From assembly GCA_009783805.1 (NCBI GenBank), contig WRCU01000115.1, positions 1 to 5,640 of the forward strand: DNA of 5,640 nt, in the 5' to 3' direction. The DNA is from Oscillospiraceae bacterium (lineage in GTDB: Bacteria; Bacillota; Clostridia; WRCU01). Shown piece by piece: positions 1-5,071 of this stretch (its first letter is position 1; every line of letters starts with the position of its first letter). The notes under the pieces are model-generated. The model ran no database searches, was not told the origin of the DNA, and saw only the letters and a list, made by a program, of their open reading frames with translations. Both the position numbers and the translations under genes were made by a program.

Positions 1-2
1 TC

Positions 3-1352
3 GTCGCGCACGCCATCCCGGACCTAGCGTCGAACGTCCTCATCCTGGTCCTGGTGACCCTGGCGATCTTCTCGATAAACGTGACGCTGGCCCTGCTGAC
101 GCTGATCCCCGTGCCGCTGATAGCCCTGCTCAGCTATAAGTTCGTAAGGAAGGTCTCCCCGCTGTTTCGGGAGTGCCAGGCGATCTTAGGCGATCTGAAC
201 GCGCTGCTGCAGGACAACATCAGCGGGATGAAGGAGATAAAGGCGTTCGGGCAGGAAGGCCGGGAGCTGAGGCGGGTCAGCGAGGTGAACGCCAGGTATA
301 CGGACGCGAACGTGAAAGCCCAGCTCATGAACGGGGTGTTCCACCCGACGATCTCGTTCCTCACCTCCCTGGGGACCGTAGTGGTGGTGGGGTTCGGGGG
401 TTATCTGGCAACGAAAGGGCAGATCCGGACGTCCGACATCATCGGGTTCGTCCTGTACCTCAGCCTGTTCTACCAGCCGGTCGCGTCGCTCTCGAGGCTG
501 ACGGAGGACGTTCAGGTGGCCTACTCAGGCGCGAGGAGGGTGTTCGAGGTGCTGGACGCGTCCTCGGACGTCGAGGACATGCCCGGGGCCGCGGACTTGC
601 CGGCCTGCGAAGGGCGCATCGACTTCGAGCGCGTCTGCTTCAGCTACAATGAGGGCGTCACGGTACTGGATGGGGTCAGCTTCACCGCCATGCCCGGGCA
701 GATGGTGGCTCTGGTCGGGGCCACGGGCGTCGGGAAGACGACCATGATATCGCTCATCGAGCGTTTTTACGACCCTGTCTCAGGCACCGTGCGGCTGGAC
801 GGGCATGACCTCAGGACCGTCACGCAAAGCAGCGTCCGGGACAAGATATCGGTCGTCCTCCAGGACGTGTTCCTCTTCAACGGCACCGTGGCCGAGAACA
901 TAGCGTACGGGGCGATGGGGGCGGGTCGCGGGGACATCGTGCGCGCGGCGGGGATAGCGAACGCGACGCCCTTCATCGAGGCCATGCCGAACGGGTATGA
1001 CACGCTCATCGGCGAAAGAGGCGTAAGGCTCTCGGGCGGCCAAAAGCAAAGGATAGCCATCGCGAGGGCGGTGCTTAGGGACACGCCGGTCTTGATACTG
1101 GATGAGGCCACGGCCTCGGTGGACGTGGAGACGGAGGCCGAGATCCAGAAGGCCATCCAGAGGCTGGCCGGCAGCAGGACCATCATAGTCATCGCGCACC
1201 GCCTGTCTACCGTGAAGATGGCGGACAGCATCATCGTGTTCGAGGAAGGCCGCATAGCCGAGCAAGGGCGCCACGAGGAGCTCATCGGGTCGGGCGGGAT
1301 CTATGCGAGGCTATGCAAGGTCCAGTTCAGTACCCTTCATACCTCGATATGA
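3..1352 (+). CDS. ABC exporter half-transporter (membrane domain fused to ATPase), 5'-truncated
   Basis: The frame is open from the window edge to the TGA at 1350-1352, giving 449 visible residues; the N-terminus lies outside. It is an MsbA-like type IV ABC exporter half-molecule, expected to dimerise in the cytoplasmic membrane and use ATP to push a substrate out. The visible membrane domain has hydrophobic segments at about residues 8-45 (a helix pair) and 117-160 (the last pair), with the coupling-helix motif EIKAFGQE at 78-85. The nucleotide-binding domain is complete: A-loop Tyr215 (FSY), Walker A GATGVGKTT 239-247, Q-loop Gln287, exporter-type X-loop GERG 337-340, signature LSGGQ 343-347, Walker B VLILDE 363-368 with catalytic Glu368, and H-loop His399 (AHRLS). 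All ATPase residues are intact, so it should be active. The GTG at 54 is internal, because homologous sequence continues upstream of it. The substrate (peptide, lipid or drug) cannot be told from the sequence. A partner half-transporter may lie upstream. The gene converges on the glycyl radical enzyme and is not in its operon. Confidence 0.95.
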   Translation, partial: VAHAIPDLASNVLILVLVTLAIFSINVTLALLTLIPVPLIALLSYKFVRKVSPLFRECQAILGDLNALLQDNISGMKEIKAFGQEGRELRRVSEVNARYTDANVKAQLMNGVFHPTISFLTSLGTVVVVGFGGYLATKGQIRTSDIIGFVLYLSLFYQPVASLSRLTEDVQVAYSGARRVFEVLDASSDVEDMPGAADLPACEGRIDFERVCFSYNEGVTVLDGVSFTAMPGQMVALVGATGVGKTTMISLIERFYDPVSGTVRLDGHDLRTVTQSSVRDKISVVLQDVFLFNGTVAENIAYGAMGAGRGDIVRAAGIANATPFIEAMPNGYDTLIGERGVRLSGGQKQRIAIARAVLRDTPVLILDEATASVDVETEAEIQKAIQRLAGSRTIIVIAHRLSTVKMADSIIVFEEGRIAEQGRHEELIGSGGIYARLCKVQFSTLHTSI

Positions 1353-3594
1353 TCTCGTCCTGCAGCCGCCTGCCCAAGCCGTCGAAGGCCGAGCTGTAGC
1401 CGGCCACGCGCACGATCAGGCCCGCATGCTCCCCCGGCGACGCCTGCGCCTTCCTGAGCGTCTCCGCGTCGACGAGGTTCAGCTGCAGCTGGCTCCCCCC
1501 CTTCGCAACGAAGGCCCGTATAAGCATCGTGACCTTGAGCCTGGCGCGCTCGGTGGCGAAGTCAGCCGGGGTGAGCCGGAGCGTGGAGACGTTCCCGGCC
1601 TGCAGGCGCGAATGGTCTATGCGGCAGACGGAGTTGATGGCGGAGGTCGCGGAGGGTGCCTTGCCTTGGCTGCCCGTAAGGGAGTCGGCCAACGGCATGC
1701 CGGCGCCCCGCCCGTCCAAGGTGGCCGGCATATGGCTGCCGTACGCTATGTGCATGTTCTCGCCGCCTGACAGGTGGCCTAGCTTGAGGGCCTTCCTGCG
1801 GCCGGGGGAGCGCGACTCCAGCGACTCCGACAGGTCGCCGGCCAGCCTGGCCGCCACCATGTCCACCTCCGGGACGTCGTTCCCGAATTTCGGGAAGGAC
1901 AGCACGGTACGTGCCAGGCCCGCGTCGCCCGCCTCCATACTGGACAGCAGGTCGGCGAGGCTGGGCGAGCCGCCCCCTCCCATGAGCCTCAGGGCCGAGT
2001 AGACCATGTCCGCGGCGTTCGGGAGGCCTATGCCCTCCCAGTGGCCGAAGTGCGTCTCCAGCCCGCCGTCCATGACGTGCCTGCCCCTCTCGAGGCAAAA
2101 GGGGTACATGATGGTGGACTCGTAGCGGCAGTCCCGATTCTCCGCATCCACGTACTCGTTGGCGAGGGAGCAGGCTTCAGAGACCTTCGCGCACATTCGG
2201 CCGTACGCGGCCCAGAAGCCGGCGGCGAACCGGCCGCCCGCATAGCCCACCCCGTCCGGGCCCCCGCCGGGTCCGTCCCCAAAGGCGCCGCCCAGTCCGG
2301 ATGGCCGCTCCTCGGCGTCCCCGAGTTCGGACGCGTATGCGCGCAAGGCCTCCAAGGCGAGCTGGGCCATGTTGATACATCCGTTGGGCGCGCCCCAGTT
2401 GCCCTTGCCCGGCGAGACAACCTCCGCGCAGCCGCTAAGGGCGTAGTCCCTCGCGTCGCGCAAGGTCAGGCCCAGGCGGGTGAGGCCTTCGATGACGGGC
2501 GCGTCGCCGTAGAAGCTGGGCTCGCCCAGGCCTTCGGCCAGCATCCCCACGGCCAGGTCGAGCATGCGCTGCGGCGTGCCGGGCCCGCACCGGAGGTAGA
2601 CGTTCGGCCTGAGCAGGCGGACGCTGCGTATGGCTTCCAGGAACACCTCGGTGAGGCCGTTGCATGCGTCGTCGCCCTCGGGGTCGCATCCGCCCAGCGT
2701 GAGCGTCTGCACGGCCGAAACGTTGAACACGCCCTCGAAGAACTCGCCGTGGACCTTGGCCATGAAGGCCTCGACCAGCTCCTGAGCCCCAGCCTTGTCG
2801 ATGAGGCCGCTTTCCAGGTCCTTGGAATAGTACTCCCACAGGTATTGGTCCGGGCGTCCGACCCCGTCGCCCGAGACCATGTACGCGAACCACAGCATCT
2901 GCACCGCCTCGCGGAACGTCTCGGCGGGCCTCGCCGGGACCCTGCGGCATATGCCGGCCATCCCCGACAGCCTGCCCTTGGCCTCGCCCTCCGCCCGCTC
3001 GGCCATGGCCTCGCATGCGTCGGCATAACGTTCGGCCGTGCGGACCATGCAGCGGTGGCCTTCGATGAACCCCTCGGCTATCTCCCTCTCCGTTCCGGAC
3101 CGGCCTGCCAGCAGCCCCGTCGCCTTAGCTATCAGCGCCTCGCAGCCCAGCCTAAGGAAGCCGGCGTAGTCGACCACCTTATGGTTGAACGGGCCTTGCG
3201 TCGAGATGAGGCCGCGCACCCCCATGTCATGCAGCCATTCGGGCTCCTTGGGCCCGCGCGCGGCGAACTCGGCCACATACCAGTCCTCCCCGCCCGGCTT
3301 CCAACCGGGGCCGACGGGGCCGTCGCCCCGGACGAAGGCGCCCGCAAGCAGGTCGTCGGGCCTGACGAGGGGGGTCAGCCTGTCGCGCGTATAGACGAAC
3401 CGCTCGCAAGCCGCCTTCCAGGCGGACGCCCCTTCGGAGGGGACGAACCCCGCCCAAGCCTCCCCCACCTCCACGAACGGCCCGAAGTAGCGGGTCGCGA
3501 CCTCCTCGCATATCCTCGCCGTGAGCGGCGTGGACCCACGCGGCCTATCCGCCGCCCTAGGAAGGCAATTCTCCGCCGCGCTGACTCTCCTCAT
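1327..3594 (-). CDS. Glycyl radical enzyme of the GCxE class (pyruvate formate-lyase-like dehydratase/lyase/decarboxylase)
   Basis: This is a complete 755-residue enzyme, a usual length for the family. The C-terminal radical site is RVAGYSSAF (729-737) with Gly732 as predicted radical carrier, followed by Q-x-EII and ending 23 residues later. The thiyl cysteine is Cys389 with Glu391 in SGCAEVVSPGK. PFL itself has a Cys-Cys pair, whereas GCxE is typical of glycerol and propanediol dehydratases, hydroxyproline dehydratase, choline lyase and related enzymes. Other family blocks are NHKVVDY (137-143, His138 matching the His of dehydratase GHxxPDY), GRPDQY (246-251), TLGGCD (299-304), ERGR..DGG (502-511), PKFGND (568-573) and SQG...INSV (642-656). 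A Gly-rich insert occupies about 427-454. I cannot name the substrate; C-O, C-N, C-C or C-S elimination or decarboxylation all remain possible. I chose ATG 3594, preceded by GGGGGG; an in-frame TTG at 3606 would add four residues. Activity needs a radical SAM activase, which is not in the window. It is probably cotranscribed with the upstream oxidoreductase. Confidence 0.95.
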   Translation of the reverse strand: MRRVSAAENCLPRAADRPRGSTPLTARICEEVATRYFGPFVEVGEAWAGFVPSEGASAWKAACERFVYTRDRLTPLVRPDDLLAGAFVRGDGPVGPGWKPGGEDWYVAEFAARGPKEPEWLHDMGVRGLISTQGPFNHKVVDYAGFLRLGCEALIAKATGLLAGRSGTEREIAEGFIEGHRCMVRTAERYADACEAMAERAEGEAKGRLSGMAGICRRVPARPAETFREAVQMLWFAYMVSGDGVGRPDQYLWEYYSKDLESGLIDKAGAQELVEAFMAKVHGEFFEGVFNVSAVQTLTLGGCDPEGDDACNGLTEVFLEAIRSVRLLRPNVYLRCGPGTPQRMLDLAVGMLAEGLGEPSFYGDAPVIEGLTRLGLTLRDARDYALSGCAEVVSPGKGNWGAPNGCINMAQLALEALRAYASELGDAEERPSGLGGAFGDGPGGGPDGVGYAGGRFAAGFWAAYGRMCAKVSEACSLANEYVDAENRDCRYESTIMYPFCLERGRHVMDGGLETHFGHWEGIGLPNAADMVYSALRLMGGGGSPSLADLLSSMEAGDAGLARTVLSFPKFGNDVPEVDMVAARLAGDLSESLESRSPGRRKALKLGHLSGGENMHIAYGSHMPATLDGRGAGMPLADSLTGSQGKAPSATSAINSVCRIDHSRLQAGNVSTLRLTPADFATERARLKVTMLIRAFVAKGGSQLQLNLVDAETLRKAQASPGEHAGLIVRVAGYSSAFDGLGRRLQDEIISRYEGY
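2233..2316 (-). repeat. Gly-rich low-complexity insert in the glycyl radical enzyme
   Basis: Residues about 427-454 of the GRE form a Gly/Asp/Pro-rich stretch (about half Gly) between the helix after the active-site cysteine and the next conserved helix. The neighbouring blocks align well to the family, so this is probably a flexible surface loop and not catalytic. Its coding strand has G-tracts at 2265-2261, 2253-2250, 2248-2246 and 2239-2237 with loops of 7, 1 and 6 nt, a canonical G-quadruplex pattern. Confidence 0.6.
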
Positions 3595-3598
3595 ATGG

Positions 3599-3604
3599 CC
3601 CCCC
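3599..3604 (-). promoter_or_regulatory. Putative ribosome-binding site of the glycyl radical enzyme
   Basis: On the - strand a GGGGGG run lies 4 nt before the ATG at 3594. It favours that ATG over the in-frame TTG at 3606-3604, which overlaps the G-run and would leave no site upstream of itself. It is a G-rich variant rather than a true GGAGG, so the start is probable rather than certain. Confidence 0.45.
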
Positions 3605-3636
3605 AATCATGTTTGCCATCCCGGCCCACGTCGCAA

Positions 3637-3651
3637 GCGGGCCATGCCCGC
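3637..3651 (-). promoter_or_regulatory. Intercistronic GC hairpin between oxidoreductase and glycyl radical enzyme genes
   Basis: There is a perfect 6-bp inverted repeat, GCGGGC/GCCCGC, with a 3-nt loop. It lies in the 91-bp gap (3595-3685) after the oxidoreductase stop and 43 nt before the GRE start. On the transcribed strand it is followed by CTTGCG, so there is no proper U-tract and it is not a convincing intrinsic terminator. It could partly attenuate, stabilise an mRNA end, or mark a processing site that sets different levels for the two genes. Chance is possible because the region is very GC-rich. I see no other element or gene in this gap. Confidence 0.35.
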
Positions 3652-3685
3652 CGCCCCCGGCCGACGCCCGACCGCGCGGACCGCT

Positions 3686-4669
3686 TCACAGCCTGACTAT
3701 GGCGCCGCCGCCACGGGCCGACCTCATGGCCGCGTCGACGAACGCCAGGCTCGCGTACCCCTCGCCCACGTCGCACGCGGGGTCCGCCCCGCCGCGGACG
3801 GACGATATGAAGTGGGCGTCCTCGGCCTTGTACAGGTCCTGGCCGTCGACCAGCTCCTCGGATGACGCGGTCCCGCCTTCCGTCGTTACGAAGGTGGCCT
3901 CGCCGGGGCCCTTGAATCGGACCGTCAGCCTCTCGTACACGGCGGTGAAAGGGTTGTCCCACCTCATCGGCACCGCGCAGTTGGTCGCGCTTATGGAGCC
4001 CAGCGCCCCGCAGGCGAAACGTACGGACGCGGCGCTGACGTCCTCCAGCGTATACCCTTCCACGTCCGCGTGCCCGACGTTAGCCATGAAGGCCGTGACC
4101 TCGGATGGCCTGCCGAACAGGTGCATGGCGATGTCATAGGTGTGTATCACCTGCTCGAGGATCTGTGAGCCGCACTTGGACCTGTCCCTCCACCATGGGG
4201 AGTGCAGGGAGTTGCATTGGAAGGATCCGGCGAACAGGACGGGCCTCCCCGCGGAGCCGGCCGCCACGCGCCTCCTAAGCTCCCGGACGGCGGCCCCGAA
4301 CCTGAAGTGGTAGCCGACCTGGGAGACTATCCCCCCCTCAGCCGCCGCCTCGACCATGGCCCCGGCCCTTTTAAGGCTGATGTTGATCGGCTTCTCTATG
4401 AAGACGTGGATCCCACGCCTGGCGAACGCCTCGAACTGCCCTCCGTGTGCGTAGGGCGGTATGCATATGTAGGCGGCGTCCAGCCTAGCTTCGCCCAGCA
4501 TCTCATCCATCGAGGCGTATGCCGCGCATCCGAGCCTGCCGGCCAGGGACTCCGCGGCGGCGGCCGAGACATCGCATACGGCGACCACCTCAACGCCGTC
4601 CATCGATGACAGGTTGCCTGAGTGTATCCTTCCCATGCCGCCTGCGCCCAGGATCGCCACGCGCACCAT
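3686..4669 (-). CDS. Gfo/Idh/MocA-family NAD(P)-dependent oxidoreductase
   Basis: This complete 327-residue protein has the family's usual two domains. The N-terminal Rossmann fold (about 1-120) starts VRVAILGAGGMGRIH, with the dinucleotide loop GxGxxG at 8-13. The EKP motif is at 92-94, with Lys93 the usual active-site lysine, and GYHFRF at 119-124 follows. The C-terminal substrate domain (about 125-327) has WWRD (159-162) and GSQILEQVIHTYD (167-179), whose His176 and Asp179 form the family HxxD. The motif resembles the GGQxxEQxxHxxD of one Gfo/Idh branch but has Cys-Gly-Ser where Gly-Gly is common. Known members oxidise or reduce a hydroxyl on sugars, inositols, sugar acids or related compounds; the substrate here is unknown. 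I chose ATG 4669 because it has a good ribosome-binding site and the Rossmann strand begins at once. The longer start at 4711 would place the coding region over the AT-rich promoter island. It is the first gene of the - strand unit, with the GRE downstream, so the two may act in sequence on one substrate. Confidence 0.95.
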   Translation of the reverse strand: MVRVAILGAGGMGRIHSGNLSSMDGVEVVAVCDVSAAAAESLAGRLGCAAYASMDEMLGEARLDAAYICIPPYAHGGQFEAFARRGIHVFIEKPINISLKRAGAMVEAAAEGGIVSQVGYHFRFGAAVRELRRRVAAGSAGRPVLFAGSFQCNSLHSPWWRDRSKCGSQILEQVIHTYDIAMHLFGRPSEVTAFMANVGHADVEGYTLEDVSAASVRFACGALGSISATNCAVPMRWDNPFTAVYERLTVRFKGPGEATFVTTEGGTASSEELVDGQDLYKAEDAHFISSVRGGADPACDVGEGYASLAFVDAAMRSARGGGAIVRL

Positions 4670-4673
4670 GGCT

Positions 4674-4682
4674 TCACCCCCC
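4674..4682 (-). promoter_or_regulatory. Ribosome-binding site deciding the oxidoreductase start
   Basis: On the - strand GGGGGGTGA ends 4 nt before the ATG at 4669. GGTGA pairs with the conserved 3' end of 16S rRNA and is the form often seen in archaea. It fixes the start at 4669 rather than at the upstream in-frame ATG 4711, which has no such sequence. Confidence 0.7.
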
Positions 4683-4717
4683 ATATTTTTTATATAGATA
4701 GATACTACCATTTTAAG
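4683..4717. promoter_or_regulatory. AT-rich divergent promoter island with TATA-like boxes
   Basis: This is the only strongly AT-rich stretch in the window, located between divergent genes. On the + strand TTTATATA (4689-4696) matches the classical archaeal TATA box. A start site about 25 nt later would give a leader of roughly 115 nt to the carrier-protein gene. On the - strand TTAAAA (4716-4711) would place a start near 4687, giving a short leader that still contains the GGGGTGA ribosome site of the oxidoreductase. The - strand TATATAAA (4696-4689) would place the start about at or inside that gene, so it is less likely as a TATA box. A bacterial reading, TTAAAA then 16 nt then TATAAA on the - strand, is also possible. 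A GATAGATA tandem sits at 4697-4704. Promoter identity is inferred from position and composition only. Confidence 0.6.
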
Positions 4718-4747
4718 CCGGGCGGGGCCTCACGCCGCGTCCGCCGA

Positions 4748-4779
4748 CCGCGGTGCATGGGCTCCGCGGGTTGCCAACC
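4748..4779 (+). promoter_or_regulatory. Two small palindromic elements in the carrier-protein leader
   Basis: CCGCGG occurs at 4748-4753 and again at 4764-4769. Each copy is itself palindromic, and the pair, 16 nt apart, can also form a stem around a 10-nt loop. Overlapping the second copy's last base, GGTTG-C-CAACC (4769-4779) is a perfect odd palindrome. They lie between the AT-rich island and the carrier-protein start, so they could be protein-binding operators or leader RNA structure. In such GC-rich DNA short palindromes also arise by chance. I see nothing else definite in the 165-bp intergenic region (4670-4834) beyond these, the promoter island and the ribosome sites. Confidence 0.25.
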
Positions 4780-4822
4780 GGGCCCCGCAGCCGATAGAAT
4801 GACTCACGCTGGACGATAAATC

Positions 4823-4830
4823 GGGGGTGG
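4823..4830 (+). promoter_or_regulatory. Ribosome-binding site of the carrier protein
   Basis: GGGGGTGG ends 4 nt before the ATG at 4835. Both its sequence type and its spacing match the sites of the two - strand genes, which suggests a common translation-initiation style for this genome. Confidence 0.65.
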
Positions 4831-4834
4831 CGCC

Positions 4835-5065
4835 ATGGATGAGATAACGAGAATCCTATCGGCCATCAGGCCTGACGTGGACTTCACGGCGTCCGATAGG
4901 CTGATCGACGACGGGCTCCTGGACTCGTTCGACGTGATAACGGCGGTGGCCGACATATCGGAGGCCTTCGGCGTCGAGATCAACGCGGGGCACCTGGTCC
5001 CGGAGAACTTCAACAGCGTGGCGGCCATACATGGGCTCGTGACGCGCCTGAAGGGAAAGGCATAG
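4835..5065 (+). CDS. Acyl/peptidyl carrier protein (phosphopantetheine-binding)
   Basis: This complete 76-residue protein is of typical carrier-protein length. The attachment motif is DDGLLDSFDVI (25-35), with Ser31 the predicted serine that receives the 4'-phosphopantetheine arm. The rest fits a four-helix bundle: helix 1 about 2-12, helix 2 following Ser31 (FDVITAVADISEAFG), then VEINAGHL, and a final helix with SVAAIHGLVTRL. The LxDSFD context resembles the stand-alone carriers found next to single adenylation enzymes (DltC-like or NRPS-like) more than the DSL of fatty-acid synthase ACP. The expected role is to hold an activated amino or carboxylic acid as a thioester in the cytoplasm. The adenylation gene starts 6 nt after its stop, so translational coupling and a direct partnership are likely. 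A phosphopantetheinyl transferase is needed but is not seen here. Which acyl group it carries cannot be told from the sequence. Confidence 0.92.
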   Translation: MDEITRILSAIRPDVDFTASDRLIDDGLLDSFDVITAVADISEAFGVEINAGHLVPENFNSVAAIHGLVTRLKGKA

Positions 5066-5071
5066 GCCGGC

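Noticed and set aside
764..769. A T-run inside the exporter gene as a possible terminator
   Set aside because: It is short, lies within conserved ATPase coding sequence (the ERFYDP region) and has no preceding stem.
767..1285. Two - strand open frames opposite the exporter ATPase domain
   Set aside because: They lie over the conserved Walker B, signature and H-loop codons of the real gene and show no family motif of their own.
1303..2002. + strand open frames continuing past the exporter stop, opposite the GRE C-terminus
   Set aside because: They are shadows of the radical domain on the other strand; no motif or ribosome site supports them.
2041..3696. A 551-codon open frame on the + strand opposite the glycyl radical enzyme
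   Set aside because: The - strand frame has unmistakable family motifs from end to end. The + frame is a composition effect of GC-rich DNA, with an Arg/Ala/His/Pro-rich product and no recognisable domain.
4670..4711. A 14-residue N-terminal extension of the oxidoreductase from ATG 4711
   Set aside because: It would cover the AT-rich promoter island, lacks a ribosome site, and precedes the normal Rossmann start; ATG 4669 has GGGGTGA.
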